Shown: positions 1 through 10,516, numbered from the stretch's first letter. The stretch is 64,000 nt of DNA from Kolteria novifilia (GCA_007748055.1 CP036279.1:4588001-4652000), one strand, 5' to 3'. The notes: generated by a model from the sequence alone, not told the origin. Made by a program: numbers and translations.

Positions 1-183
1 AGCCCGTCGCCACGCTTCCGCACGGCTGATCTAACAACCCGTTGATCTATTCGATGCCAGCTACGAACGGCCCTCTTGACCAATCTCGGCGTCCAAGAAA
101 CGCGACGAATCGACAGATTCGCTCGGGACTCTTCTCCTTGATCTCGGCCAACATGGTTCGTTCTCGCCTTGGCCCGCTCAAAT

Positions 184-213
184 CAACAGACTGCTAGATC
201 AACGGACTGCTAG
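184..213. repeat. Two copies of the stop-associated CTAGCAGTCYGTTG repeat
   Basis: Read on the minus strand this is CTAGCAGTCCGTTG followed by CTAGCAGTCTGTTG. The same 14-mer contains the stop codons of two convergent genes at 58440-58453 and 58703-58716. A related TAGGCTTCGTC tail adjoins it here and also occurs at the stop of the gene ending at 60513. Confidence 0.7.
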
Positions 214-447
214 GCTTCGTCTCAAGAGTTGATCGTCGGCCCGAGGCACAGCGAGTTGGTGGGGGACGAGGAGGTCGAAACAGGCGAATCCGTTGGATTC
301 GTCGATGCAGACCGACAAACTCCCGCGGCAACTTAGCCAGCCGAAGCCGACTCTTGAGACGGAGCCTAGTGTCCCGATTTGCAAATTCGTTCATGAAATC
401 TCGGCCCTGAGATCGTGCGGAGGATTGCCCAATCATGGGCGTTTTCC

Positions 448-474
448 GCATGCCCACGGCCAGCGTGGGCATGG
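448..474. repeat. REP-like palindrome, CCCACG-loop-CGTGGG family
   Basis: GCATGCCCACGGCCAGCGTGGGCATGGC-type hairpin. Relatives lie at 23145-23176 and 60292-60309. All three sit in intergenic DNA, which fits a dispersed non-coding palindrome family. Confidence 0.6.
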
Positions 475-492
475 CACCCAAGAGTCTTTTAG

Positions 493-669
493 TCAATGAA
501 TTAACCAATCAGGACACGAGAGCATCGGTCCACCATCCGAGCCGGCATCCGCGGGCTCCAGGAGGTTGGCGATCGCGTCCTTGATCCCAACGACCCGCAA
601 CGCTCGGTATTCTCCTTTCCCGGGAAGGCCGAGCGAGGCAAAATCGCCTTCCTTTTTCTCTTGGGGCAT
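493..669 (-). CDS. Short hypothetical ORF, possible gene remnant
   Basis: A 58-codon frame starting at ATG (MPQEKKEGDFASLG...) and ending ...LSCPDWLIH. Its composition (Gly, Asp, Leu, Ala with few Arg/Ser runs) looks more protein-like than the competing frames, which are Arg/Ser-rich shadows. An in-frame TGA lies a few codons upstream of the ATG and there is no clear Shine-Dalgarno sequence. It may be the C-terminal remnant of a larger gene. I do not recognise a family. Confidence 0.25.
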   Translation of the reverse strand: MPQEKKEGDFASLGLPGKGEYRALRVVGIKDAIANLLEPADAGSDGGPMLSCPDWLIH

Positions 670-898
670 GCCAAGATCGACACCACTTCACGAACGTCGG
701 TGCGTCACCGCGACGTCGCGAGCGAGAGCGAACGCTTGGCTCGAGGATTCACCGGGACGAGACTCCACTTCGTGAGATGACGTAGCGTGCCCGGATGAGC
801 TGACGGCCCCTTGATCGTCGCCGGCAGCGAGTCAATCATTGGGCAGTTGACCCTCCACGTGTTTTAACGACCCAAAGACAAGTAGACCGGATCTCCAG

Positions 899-3800
899 AT
901 GTCGCTGTTGTGCCCCCGCTCTTCGATGTGCTCAATCGTTTCCGCTCTGTTCTGTTGGTTCGCCCTGCTCCCGACCACCGGTCAGGCGCAGGAAAGCTAT
1001 CAAGCCGACGTCAAACCGGCTTCCGACGAGGCCGAACTCTCCCTGCGGTCGATTCAGGTTCCCGACGATCTGAAGTTGGAACTCTTCGCCGCCGAGCCCC
1101 ACGTGGCGAACATCGTCGCTTTCGCGACCGATGACCAGGGACGGCTCTATGTCGTGGAGACCTTCCGGCTCCACGCCGGCGTGACCGATATCCGCGGCCA
1201 CATGGATTGGCTCAAGGACGACCTCGCCTGCCGCACTGTCGCCGACCGCGTCGCCAAGTATCGCAAGTACCTCGGCGACAAGTTTTCCGACTACGAAAAG
1301 CACCCCGATCGCGTCCGGCTCATCGAGGACACCGACGGCGACGGCAAGGCCGACAAAGCGACCGTCTTCGCCGAGGGCTTCGACGACGCCGCCACGGGGA
1401 TCGCCGCCGGCGTTCTCGCCCGCGACGGCAACGTCTGGCTCACGTGCATCCCCGACCTCTGGCTGCTGCGAGACACCAACGGCGACGGCAAGGCTGATCT
1501 GCGCAAGTCGCTCCATCACGGCTACGGCGTTCACACTGGCTTTCTCGGACATGACTTGCACGGGCTCACCTACGGACCCGACGGCAAGATCTACTTCTCC
1601 ATCGGTGATCGAGGCATCAACGTCAAAACCGACAAGGCTCACCTCGAGTACCCCGACATGGGAACGGTGCTTCGCTGCAACCCCGACGGCTCGGACCTGG
1701 AAGTCTTCGCCCAGGGCCTTCGCAACCCTCAAGAACTCGCCTTCGATCAGTACGGCAATCTCTTCACCGTCGACAACAACTCCGACGGCGGCGACAAGGC
1801 TCGCGTCGTCTACGTTGTCGAGGGCGGTGACAGCGGCTGGCGCATCGGCTACCAGTTCCTCCAGAAACCGATGCTTCGCGGACCGTGGCGCGACGAGAAG
1901 CTTTGGGAGCCGCGAAACGACAGCCACCCGGCCTACCTCCTTCCGCCGCTGATGAACTTGAGCGATGGTCCGTCCGGACTGGCGTATTACCCCGGCACGG
2001 GGCTGCCCGAGCGCTATCAAGACACCTTCTTTCTCGCCGACTTCCGCGGCACACCGACGCGAAGCGGGATCCGGACCTTTAGCGTCGCCCCCGATGGCGC
2101 GGGCTACAAAGTCGCCAACGACGACAAGCTGCTCTGGTCGGTCCTCGCCACCGACGTCGAGTTCGCCAATGACGGCGGCCTCTATGTCAGCGACTGGGTG
2201 ACCGGCTGGGGCATGACCGGCAAGGGACGCATCATCAAGGTCGTCGATCCGAAGCAAGAGGGAAGCGAGGAACTCGCCGCGATCAAGAAGATCCTCGCCG
2301 AGGGAGTCCAGGACGCCTCGAGCGAACGCCTCCTCGAACTGCTCGGGCACCAAGACCAACGCGTTCGCCAGCGTGCTCAATTCGAACTCGCCAAACGGCG
2401 CGAGAGGGCGATTCCCACGCTCCTAAAAGCGACCCAAGCGGGCCAACCCCTGTTACGGCGTTTGCACGGCCTCTGGGGATTCGGGCAGGTCGCTCGACAG
2501 GAACAAACCGACACCGCGCCCATCATCGCCCTACTCGCCGATGACGACGCCGAGGTCCGTGCCCAGGCGGCGCGCGTGCTCGGCGATCTGCGCGATGCCG
2601 AGGCTTACGACGCCCTTGTGAAGGCCCTCCAAGACGCAAGCCCTCGTGTCCGGTTCTTCGCCGCCAAGGGACTGGGCAAGCTCGGTCGCTCCGCAGCGAT
2701 CGAGCCGCTATTGGCGATGCTTCGCGAGAACGACAACAAGGATCTCTATTTGCGGCATGCGGGAGCGATGGCGCTGCTCGGAATCGGGGACCGCGAACGA
2801 CTCCTCGATGCGGCCCACGACTCCTCCCCCGCCGCTCGGCTCGGGGTCTTGCTCGCCCTGCGCCGGATGAAGGATCCGGAGATCGCTCGTTTCCTTCAAG
2901 ACAGCGATCCGAGTCTCGTCAACGAGGCGGCGCTGGCGATCCACGACGTTCCAATCAAGGAGGCGCTGCCGGCACTTGCCGCGTTGGCGTCACGGACCGA
3001 CTCGCCGCCGCACATTTTGCGTCGGGTCGCCAACGCGAATTACCGCCTCGGGGGCACCGAAGAAGCCGCGCGGTTGGCCAAACTGGCCGCGAATCCCAAT
3101 GTGCCCACGCCGCTACGGGCCGAAGTGGTGACGTGGTTGGACAAGTGGTCGGACCCACCGTCTCTCGATCCGATCGTCGGGCTCTACCGGCCCGTCGACG
3201 CGAGCAGTCGTTCGCAACTCGCCGCCAACGACGCGCTGGCGACGCACATCGAGGCCCTACTCATTGAGGCTCCCGAGCAGGTTCAACTCGAGACGGCGCG
3301 ACAGTCGGGATTGCATCGTATCAAGGCCGCCAAACCCCATCTCGTCAAGCTCGCCGGAGACGAGAAACGTAGCGGCAAGCTGCGGGCCGAGGCGACCCAC
3401 GCGTTGGCGAACATCGACGAGGATGGCCTCAAGCAAGCCGCCAACGTTACCATCGCCAGCAACGTGCCCGAGCTTCGCATCGTCGGCATGAAGCTGATGG
3501 CGGAACATCAACCAGAGCAAGCGGTGCCGCCGCTGGAGAAGGCACTTTCCGAGGGAACGGTGGCGGAGAAGCAAAACGCCGCCCAGCTCCTGGCGGGGCT
3601 CGAACAACCGGGCGCGACCGAGGCGCTCGCCACCGCGATGGATCAGCTCCTCGCCGGCAAGGCGCCCCCGGAGATCCACCTCGAACTGCTCGAGGCGGCT
3701 CGTTCGGGCAAGTCCCCCGCCCTGAAGGAACGGCTCGAGCGCTACGAAGCTTCGCTCGCGCCCGGCGATCCCGTCGCCCCCTTCGCCGAAGCCCTCGCCG

Positions 3801-4249
3801 GGGGCGACGCCACCAAGGGAGCGGACGTCTTTCGCCGCACCGAGACCGCGTGTGCACGCTGCCACCGCATCGGCAAGTTCGGAAGCGACGTCGGCCCTGA
3901 ATTGACCGATCTCGGCAAACGCGAGAAGCGCCAACACATCCTCGAGTCGATCGTCGCCCCCAACGCGAAGGTCGCCAAGGGCTTTGAGGGAATCACCATC
4001 GTCACCGTCGACGGCGATATCCTCACCGGCGTGCTCAAGGAGGAGAACGACCACCAAGTGACCATCGTCACGCCGAAGGTCGAACGCAAGACGATCCGCA
4101 AGGAAGACATCGACGAACGGGCCCCCGGGAAGTCCGCGATGCCCGACGACCTCATCAAGCGGCTCTCGAAGTCGGATCTTCGCGACCTCGTCGAGTACCT
4201 CGCCCGCCAGAAGTCCAAGCCGGTCGGCCCCTCGGGTCACGGCATGTGA
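899..4249 (+). CDS. Secreted PVC-type heme-binding protein (propeller, HEAT repeats, cytochrome c domain)
   Basis: An 1116-residue exported protein. Residues 1-31 form a signal peptide ending near AQA. Residues about 45-450 resemble the 'membrane-bound dehydrogenase' propeller common in planctomycetes, with EF-hand-like D-D-D loops (DTDGDGKAD, DTNGDGKAD). Residues about 470-930 are HEAT-like helical repeats. The C-terminal 130 residues are a cytochrome c-like domain with a CARCH heme-attachment motif followed by the typical DVGPELTDLG segment and a KEDIDERAPGKSAMPDDL tail, as in the PVC-type heme-binding family. It probably acts in the periplasm on sugars or polysaccharide-derived substrates and passes electrons to the heme, but the substrate is unknown. 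It stands alone, with an antiporter gene converging on it from the right. Confidence 0.88.
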   Translation: MSLLCPRSSMCSIVSALFCWFALLPTTGQAQESYQADVKPASDEAELSLRSIQVPDDLKLELFAAEPHVANIVAFATDDQGRLYVVETFRLHAGVTDIRGHMDWLKDDLACRTVADRVAKYRKYLGDKFSDYEKHPDRVRLIEDTDGDGKADKATVFAEGFDDAATGIAAGVLARDGNVWLTCIPDLWLLRDTNGDGKADLRKSLHHGYGVHTGFLGHDLHGLTYGPDGKIYFSIGDRGINVKTDKAHLEYPDMGTVLRCNPDGSDLEVFAQGLRNPQELAFDQYGNLFTVDNNSDGGDKARVVYVVEGGDSGWRIGYQFLQKPMLRGPWRDEKLWEPRNDSHPAYLLPPLMNLSDGPSGLAYYPGTGLPERYQDTFFLADFRGTPTRSGIRTFSVAPDGAGYKVANDDKLLWSVLATDVEFANDGGLYVSDWVTGWGMTGKGRIIKVVDPKQEGSEELAAIKKILAEGVQDASSERLLELLGHQDQRVRQRAQFELAKRRERAIPTLLKATQAGQPLLRRLHGLWGFGQVARQEQTDTAPIIALLADDDAEVRAQAARVLGDLRDAEAYDALVKALQDASPRVRFFAAKGLGKLGRSAAIEPLLAMLRENDNKDLYLRHAGAMALLGIGDRERLLDAAHDSSPAARLGVLLALRRMKDPEIARFLQDSDPSLVNEAALAIHDVPIKEALPALAALASRTDSPPHILRRVANANYRLGGTEEAARLAKLAANPNVPTPLRAEVVTWLDKWSDPPSLDPIVGLYRPVDASSRSQLAANDALATHIEALLIEAPEQVQLETARQSGLHRIKAAKPHLVKLAGDEKRSGKLRAEATHALANIDEDGLKQAANVTIASNVPELRIVGMKLMAEHQPEQAVPPLEKALSEGTVAEKQNAAQLLAGLEQPGATEALATAMDQLLAGKAPPEIHLELLEAARSGKSPALKERLERYEASLAPGDPVAPFAEALAGGDATKGADVFRRTETACARCHRIGKFGSDVGPELTDLGKREKRQHILESIVAPNAKVAKGFEGITIVTVDGDILTGVLKEENDHQVTIVTPKVERKTIRKEDIDERAPGKSAMPDDLIKRLSKSDLRDLVEYLARQKSKPVGPSGHGM

Positions 4250-4316
4250 GCGGGATCGCTCGCGGGCAGTGGAGCGCTTCGAGTCCGGTGTTGTTCCAAG
4301 GCCTGTCGACGGACGA

Positions 4317-5963
4317 TCACTCCGCCGGCTTGAGCAGCGCGAGGGCATCGAGGAGTGCGAGCGAGATGACGCTCTCCTCGCTCAGTACGGCATTCGCCCC
4401 CGACGAGCGAAGCACCGACGTGTTGGTGACGTAGCGACAGCGGACCAAGAGGCGACACTTGCGATTCATCTGTCGCACCAAGCGAACGACCCGGACCGCG
4501 ACTTGATCGTCCGGGACGCACACGACGACGATCTTCGCGTTCTGCGCCCCGGCATCCCGAAGGACCACCTCGTCGGTCGCGTCTCCGCCCACCGTGCGAA
4601 ACCCCTGCATCGAAAGCTCGTGAAGGTTGACGGGACTCATGTCGACCCCGCACACGTCGTAGCCCTCCATCTCGAGCCGAGAGACAACCTGACGCCCCGC
4701 CGGCCCGATGCCGATCACCAGCGCCTCGGGACTGCCTTGTTCGAAGGTGATCAGCGGCTTGCCCGTCACCGCCTCGACCTCGCCGGCCCCCTTTCCCCAG
4801 CGCATTCCCCAGCGCAAGAGTTGCGGCGTCAGGATAAGCGACAGCAGCGCAATCAGCAGGACGAGGTCGTACTGGAAATCGCTGATGATCCCATCCTCGT
4901 TGGCGGTCGACGCGAGAACGAAGGAGAACTCCCCCAAGTGCGCGAGCCCGAGCCCGGTTCCGAACGCCATCCGCCAGCCGAGCCCGGTGAGCCGAAGAGC
5001 CAGGCCCGCCGCGATCATCTTCCCGACGATCACCGCCGCGAGCAGCCCCACGACCAGGAGGGGCATCTCCCAGATTAGCTTCGGTTCGAGCAAGAGCCCC
5101 AAACTGACGAAAAAGACGGCGGAGAAGGTCTCGCGAAACGGCAAGATTAGCGCGTCGACCTGTTTGGTCAAGCGACCGTCACTGAGGGCCAGCCCCGCGG
5201 CGAACGCTCCCATCACGACCGATAGCCCTACCGCGTGGGTCGCCATGGTGAGGCTTCCGAAGAGGACCAGCGCGAAGAGCACCACCAGTTCGGGACTGCG
5301 CAGGTTCGCCAGTCGACCCGCGACCCAGCGGCGCAAGATGTAGCGCAGCAGCCAGACCGCTCCGACCAGAAGTCCCGCCATCAGGATGAGGCCCAGCCCG
5401 CGCAGCAGCGGGTTCTCTTGCCCCTTGCCCCCCGCGATCAAGGGAACCACCAGCAACAAGGGCACCAGCGCGACATCCTGAAAGAGGAGGATGCTGATCG
5501 CCCGCCGCCCCTGGGCGCTGACGCCGTGTCCCGTCTCGGCGAGACTCTTGAAGACGATGACCGTGGAACTGAGGGCCACCGCCAGGCCGACGATCAGCGA
5601 GGCCTGCCAACTCCAGCCGACGAGCAGGTAGAGGACCAAAAAGGTCGGCAGCGCGACCAGCGACATCTGAACGCTCCCACCGATCAGGAGATGACGGCCG
5701 AACTGGGCGAGTTCGACGATCGACAGTTCCAGACCGATCGAAAAGAGCAGCAGTAAAACGCCACCCTCGGCGATGAGTTGCAACTCGTGCGGCCTCTTCT
5801 CGAGTTCCGGGAAGACGAACTGGCGAATCGCGACGCCAGCCAGAAGATAGCCGACAAGCAGCGACGCTCCGAAACGTTTCGAGACGAGCGCGGAGACGAG
5901 CCCGCCGGTCAAGATGACCAGCAGCGCGAGTTCGAACGAGAAATCCACCGAAGTTGCGATCAA
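4317..5963 (-). CDS. CPA2-family cation:proton antiporter with RCK (TrkA-N) domain
   Basis: About 11-13 hydrophobic segments form a Na+/H+-exchanger fold (KefB/KefC/YbaL type). They are followed by a cytosolic nucleotide-binding RCK_N domain starting at EALVIGIGPAGRQVV, in which the Gly-rich motif and the acidic residue ending strand beta2 (VDMSP) are visible. It likely exchanges K+ or Na+ for protons under nucleotide control. The frame is open upstream to a GTG at 6011. I prefer the TTG at 5963 because AGGA lies about 7 bases before it and the first membrane helix follows directly; the start is therefore uncertain by 16 codons. No C-terminal RCK_C domain is seen. Confidence 0.85.
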   Translation of the reverse strand: MIATSVDFSFELALLVILTGGLVSALVSKRFGASLLVGYLLAGVAIRQFVFPELEKRPHELQLIAEGGVLLLLFSIGLELSIVELAQFGRHLLIGGSVQMSLVALPTFLVLYLLVGWSWQASLIVGLAVALSSTVIVFKSLAETGHGVSAQGRRAISILLFQDVALVPLLLVVPLIAGGKGQENPLLRGLGLILMAGLLVGAVWLLRYILRRWVAGRLANLRSPELVVLFALVLFGSLTMATHAVGLSVVMGAFAAGLALSDGRLTKQVDALILPFRETFSAVFFVSLGLLLEPKLIWEMPLLVVGLLAAVIVGKMIAAGLALRLTGLGWRMAFGTGLGLAHLGEFSFVLASTANEDGIISDFQYDLVLLIALLSLILTPQLLRWGMRWGKGAGEVEAVTGKPLITFEQGSPEALVIGIGPAGRQVVSRLEMEGYDVCGVDMSPVNLHELSMQGFRTVGGDATDEVVLRDAGAQNAKIVVVCVPDDQVAVRVVRLVRQMNRKCRLLVRCRYVTNTSVLRSSGANAVLSEESVISLALLDALALLKPAE

Positions 5964-6136
5964 CGTGAGGTCCTGTGAGGGAGGAAACGTCGGGCACGAC
6001 GTTGATATCACTGTTCAACCAACATCGAACGAGCCACGGGCGTACCTCTCGTGGGGCGGGAGAGGCCGTTGGCCATGGAGAGTCTCGGTCACGGGACTCA
6101 ATGTATCATGCGTGGCAAGGGAAGGAATGACGAGCG

Positions 6137-8110
6137 TCACGCCTCGGAACTGACGTGAAGCGGCGGCATGGGGCAGTCGAGCCCATCGGCGATCGCTCGG
6201 AGAAGTTCGGCCTCGGCGAGCGTGATACGGCCATCGCTGCCGACACACTCGGTCAGCGCCGCGAGCAGCTTTCGCTTGAGCCCGGGCGAAGCGACTTCGA
6301 GCTTACCCAGCGACGCGTCGACGTCGCGAATGCGGCATTGCTCTTTAGGTAGGATCGACAGCGAACCGGTCCCAAGTTTGGACACGCCCGCCGAGAATGC
6401 TTTCTGAGCTTCCCCATCGTCCTCGGGACTGCCGAAGTACGCGAGCGTCGACAATAGGACGGTGCACTCGGGGAGCACTTGCTTCGGCAGCGTGTACTTG
6501 ACCTTCGGCTTGCGAGCCCCCTGGAAATGCGGAGCCAGATGACGCGAGATCACCCGATGCAGGGTGTACTCGAAGAGACTGATCTGCTCGTCGGCGTTGA
6601 CCATCTCGTAAACATTGCGTTTGAAGGTCGCCCACTGGCTTTGCGAGAGTTGCCGCAGCGCGGGAAGACACAGATCGATCAAGGGAAACCGCGAGTCGGC
6701 CGGCACCTTTTTCACCATCGGCCAGACCTTCTTCATCTCTTCGAAGACGGCGGGATCGGAGTTCTGGCGTAGATACTCAACCTGCTTCTTCTGCGACTCC
6801 TCGCCATCCATGAGCAAGAGGGCATAGACGACCGCCCGTGCGCCGTAGGTCTCGTGAGCCATCTCCCAGAGCCCATCGGGCATCCCGGAAATAACGCCCG
6901 AGGCGTGATCGAGATGGTCCTCGGAAACGGTGCCGACGCGGGAGACCGCGTGGTCGGACCTGATCGCGAAATCGTTGAGGCCGGACACCATCCCCGCGGC
7001 CGCCGCGGCCCCGGAACGACGAGGTTGCCGCTGGGGCCGTTGGTACTGCCCGCTGTCGTCGGAGGAAGCGATGCTGGGGCGCGGAAATTCTCCATCCCAA
7101 CTTGGGTCGATCCGCTTGATGCGTTCGGGCAACGGCGGATGGGTCGCGAAGAGCCCCGATAGCGACGGCAGGCCCTTCGAAAAGAAGAGATGGCTCGCTT
7201 GATTGGCGTTGGGGGTCTCGAGGCTCGAACCTGCCGACAATCCGCCAATCTTCTTGAGCGCCCCGGCGATGCCATCTGGATTCCGCGTGAACTGCACCGC
7301 GGAGGCATCGGCGAGGAACTCTCGCTGCCGGGAGACCGCCGCCTTGATGAGATTGCCGAAGAAGACGCCGATCCAGCCGACGATCAACAGCCCGATCCCG
7401 ATGAAGATCACCGCGCCGCCGTCCTTGCGGTCGTCGCGTCGCGAACTTCCGATCGAAGCGTACGCCCCGCCACGCATCAACCACCAACCAATGGTGCTGA
7501 TCATGACGATGCCGAAAAGGATGCCGATCAGCCGAATGTTGATCCGCATGTCGCCGTTGAGGATGTGGCTGAATTCGTGGGCCATCACTCCTTGCAGTTC
7601 ATCACGCGAAAGAAAGCGCACGCACCCACGCGTCACACCGATGACCGCGTCGCTCGGCGTGAAACCGGCCGCGAAGGCGTTGATTCCTTCCTCGCTGTCG
7701 AGAATGTAGACCGGTGGCACCGGGAGTCCCGAGGCGATCGCCATCTCTTCGACGACGTTGAGCACCTTTCGTTCTTCGGGGTCGCGGGTGTCGGCGGAGA
7801 TGGGCGTTCCGCCAAGCATGGTCGCCACCGCCGAGCCTCCCGAGGAGAGCTGCATCGTTTGGTAGAGGCTGCCAAAGAAAATCACCAGGATCGTGCCGAT
7901 GGAGACGGCCGCACACAACTCGAGAATCGCGATCGGGCTCGGCGGCCCCGAGGCTCCTCCCCGTTGCTCCCCGCCCGTGGTCGCGAAACCGAGTCCCACC
8001 AGGAAGATCACGTTGACCAGCACCACAATCGCGATGACCGCGAGAATGAAGTAGAAGACCAGCCACCCTGTCTTCCGTCGTGCGGCATCCTGATGCTCGA
8101 AGAAATCCAT
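6137..8110 (-). CDS. M48-family membrane zinc metallopeptidase with long C-terminal extension
   Basis: A 657-residue protein. Two hydrophobic helices (about 15-42 and 58-85) precede the peptidase domain. The HEFSH motif (HEXXH, about residues 178-182) and the downstream REFLADASAVQFTR segment supplying the third zinc ligand match the HtpX-like M48 family, and two more membrane segments lie between them. The C-terminal ~300 residues go beyond the usual HtpX length (~290). Their end (LTECVGSDGRITLAEAELLRAIAD) resembles an acidic TerB-like helical module. It probably degrades or processes membrane proteins. The ATG at 8110 is preferred over upstream non-ATG starts. The neighbouring lemA on the same strand is a common M48 partner. 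Confidence 0.85.
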   Translation of the reverse strand: MDFFEHQDAARRKTGWLVFYFILAVIAIVVLVNVIFLVGLGFATTGGEQRGGASGPPSPIAILELCAAVSIGTILVIFFGSLYQTMQLSSGGSAVATMLGGTPISADTRDPEERKVLNVVEEMAIASGLPVPPVYILDSEEGINAFAAGFTPSDAVIGVTRGCVRFLSRDELQGVMAHEFSHILNGDMRINIRLIGILFGIVMISTIGWWLMRGGAYASIGSSRRDDRKDGGAVIFIGIGLLIVGWIGVFFGNLIKAAVSRQREFLADASAVQFTRNPDGIAGALKKIGGLSAGSSLETPNANQASHLFFSKGLPSLSGLFATHPPLPERIKRIDPSWDGEFPRPSIASSDDSGQYQRPQRQPRRSGAAAAAGMVSGLNDFAIRSDHAVSRVGTVSEDHLDHASGVISGMPDGLWEMAHETYGARAVVYALLLMDGEESQKKQVEYLRQNSDPAVFEEMKKVWPMVKKVPADSRFPLIDLCLPALRQLSQSQWATFKRNVYEMVNADEQISLFEYTLHRVISRHLAPHFQGARKPKVKYTLPKQVLPECTVLLSTLAYFGSPEDDGEAQKAFSAGVSKLGTGSLSILPKEQCRIRDVDASLGKLEVASPGLKRKLLAALTECVGSDGRITLAEAELLRAIADGLDCPMPPLHVSSEA

Positions 8111-8327
8111 CGTCGGGAATCCACCTTGGCTTCTGGGGACCAACGCCGGCTGACGGCACTCCAGCCTCAACCTCGGTCGGCCTTTCGATCACGGACTCAT
8201 GATGCGTTTTGGGACGCCACCCGCCCCGGTTGCGGAGGGAGTACTCCCCATGGGAAGTCGACGAACGGAAAGCGACGCGTCGGCCCGAGGGGGCTCGCGG
8301 GAGCCCACCTCGAGGAAATGATCGTCG

Positions 8328-8930
<603 letters not shown>

Positions 8931-9288
8931 TCAAGATCCCCCTGTGACGATCGCGATTTGTCCAGGAACGGCCAGCGTCTCCTCGCGAAGAGAGGTTCAC
9001 GGCCGACAACGTTTCGTCCGGCCCACGACCGGGAAGACGGTCTTTGGAACCTTTGGCTCCCTGCCCTTGCGACGGCGACCCTTCTCTTCCAAGGGGATGT
9101 TCCCCCTCCGTCCCCGTTGTAGGAAAGCTTTCGCGCCAACGCAATCGAACAAGCCCACGAGTTCCACTCCAACTCGTTCGCTCCCCGAGCGGAGATCTTG
9201 GATCGCCGGCGACCACCATCGCCGATGGTCCCATCTGAACACAAGTCGCCCCCCTTTGTGAACGAGGAGAACTCTCTTCCGTCCTCCC

Positions 9289-9341
9289 CCCTTGAACAAG
9301 GGAAACTCTCTTCCGTCCCCCCTTGCCCAAGGGGGAGCAAT
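9289..9341. repeat. CCCTTG...CAAGGG palindrome cluster
   Basis: CCCCCTTGAACAAGGG is followed by CCCCCTTGCCCAAGGGGG. Similar palindromes occur at 21225-21340 and 57255-57300, always between genes and often with GGAACTCTCTTCC-like spacers. Confidence 0.6.
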
Positions 9342-9352
9342 CAGGCAGGGGA

Positions 9353-9440
9353 ACCCCCGGTTGCTCCGCTACTGATTTCCTGGGTACCCCCGGTTGCTCC
9401 GCTTCTGATTTCCTGGGTACCCCCGGTTGCTTCGCTACCG
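9353..9440. repeat. 33-bp tandem repeat, about 2.7 copies
   Basis: Two nearly identical 33-bp units (ACCCCCGGTTGCTCCGCT... ending TTTCCTGGGT) at 9353-9385 and 9386-9418, then a partial third diverging at CTTCGCTACC. It lies outside any gene. Confidence 0.85.
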
Positions 9441-9462
9441 GGGCCGACGCAGTCGGCTAGAA

Positions 9463-9583
9463 GTCTCGTGGGAACGTCGGTCAACGAGCGATCACCGCCA
9501 CGAACGACAATCGTTGCCAATAAACTCCGTTTCACCAGCGATCGAACCTCGGACCGCGAGTACCGGCGGCTTCGCCGCACCGG
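9463..9583. repeat. Dispersed 120-bp repeat, copy 1
   Basis: Starts GTCTCGTGGGAACGTCGGTC and ends at ACCGGT. A second copy with few differences lies at 21035-21157. Copy 1 ends exactly where an IS66 relic begins, and copy 2 begins exactly where a different IS66-type element ends. Confidence 0.85.
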
Positions 9584-9651
9584 TGCGAGCGTTGCAACGG
9601 TGGCGTGCGGTCGGAGCACAGGAGCCGTTGAGGTGGTGAGCGGGTCACCGA

Positions 9652-10158
9652 TTAGCTGGGGGTGGCGGCAGGGGCGCGGCGTTGGGCTCGGCGGGCGCGT
9701 TTGCGGTCGGCTCGTTGACGGGCTTCGTCGGCGCGCTCTTGGAGACGATGCTGGGGGTGCTCGTCGATCCAACGGTCGGGTAGCAACGAAGGGAGATCCG
9801 AAGCCGGGGTGGTCGGCAGCCGGGTGTAGACATCGCGGAGGTACGCGAAGGGATCGACGTGATGGCGGTTGGTCATGTAAGCGATGGCAGCGCGCAGCTT
9901 CGATTTCGGAAGCTCCCGCTCGCTTTGCTCGAGCAGCCACTGATGGAACTCGGTCACGATCGGCTTGGCGCCGCGTTGCCGCAGGGCGCCGCGTTGTGAC
10001 ACACTACTGTCACGGGCGCGATCTTCGATGTCGTAGAGCCGCTGGAAGTAGCCGAGGGCGATGACGGCGGCTTGCCGTCGGCGCTCCCGATCGAGTTCGA
10101 GGATCAACTCGTGGCAGGCGTCGATATCGCGAGGGAGGTTCACGTCGAAGGCGTCCAT
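9652..10158 (-). pseudogene. tnpC: IS66 TnpC transposase remnant with two in-frame internal deletions
   Basis: The first ~38 residues (MDAFDVNLPRDIDACHELIL...) match full TnpC copies. The frame then jumps from the start of the glutamine-rich coiled coil to LGYFQRLYDIEDRARDSS, and later from AYMTNR to HHVDPFAYL. Zinc finger, DDE core and the IDNNRTE region are all lost, yet the frame stays open. Comparison with the copy at 28366-30093 shows shared bases GGGCG at the first junction and CGGTTG at the second, which points to microhomology-mediated deletion. Confidence 0.85.
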
Positions 10159-10516
10159 CAAACCGATCTCAGTTGTCGCGGGGACACCCTAGCACGTCGA
10201 CATCGGAGGCGCCAGAGCAGTTTCAGCAATTTCGACGGAATGACGAGAAAACCTGCGAGTCCGCCTCGTCGCTGCCATCACCATGACATCGTTGTCGCTC
10301 GCGAAGAGAACGCCAGGGTCGATCGTCCAACGAGATTGGCAAGCGAAGAACCCTGGGTCCGAGGACAACCGAAGACAAAACTCGGTTTTGGTCGCGTGCC
10401 GTCCCATGGCTTCCAGGCTCTCGCCGCCGCGACGGGGAACTGGCGTCACGAAGGAGCAGCGGCGCGTCCTGGCTCCGCGGAGCGGCACGCATCATTCGGG
10501 AAAGAGCGAGGGGAAG

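Larger units (their letters stand above)
1..492. other. Non-coding region with short palindromic repeats
   Basis: I see no convincing gene here; the open frames overlap each other and have no ribosome site. It contains two copies of a CAACRGACTGCTAG repeat (184-197, 200-213) and one REP-like palindrome (448-474), all of which recur elsewhere in the window. It probably represents the 3' region of a gene lying to the left. Confidence 0.5.
8931..9462. other. Intergenic region with palindromic and tandem repeats
   Basis: No gene is supported; the overlapping frames on both strands are low-complexity. The interval holds a CCCTTG-type palindrome cluster near 9290-9340 and a 33-bp tandem repeat at 9353-9440. 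The promoter of lemA should lie at its left end. Confidence 0.5.

Noticed and set aside
932-2380. Long minus-strand frame of 482 codons inside the heme-binding protein gene
   Set aside because: Shadow of the high-GC plus-strand gene, which has a signal peptide, domains and a heme motif.
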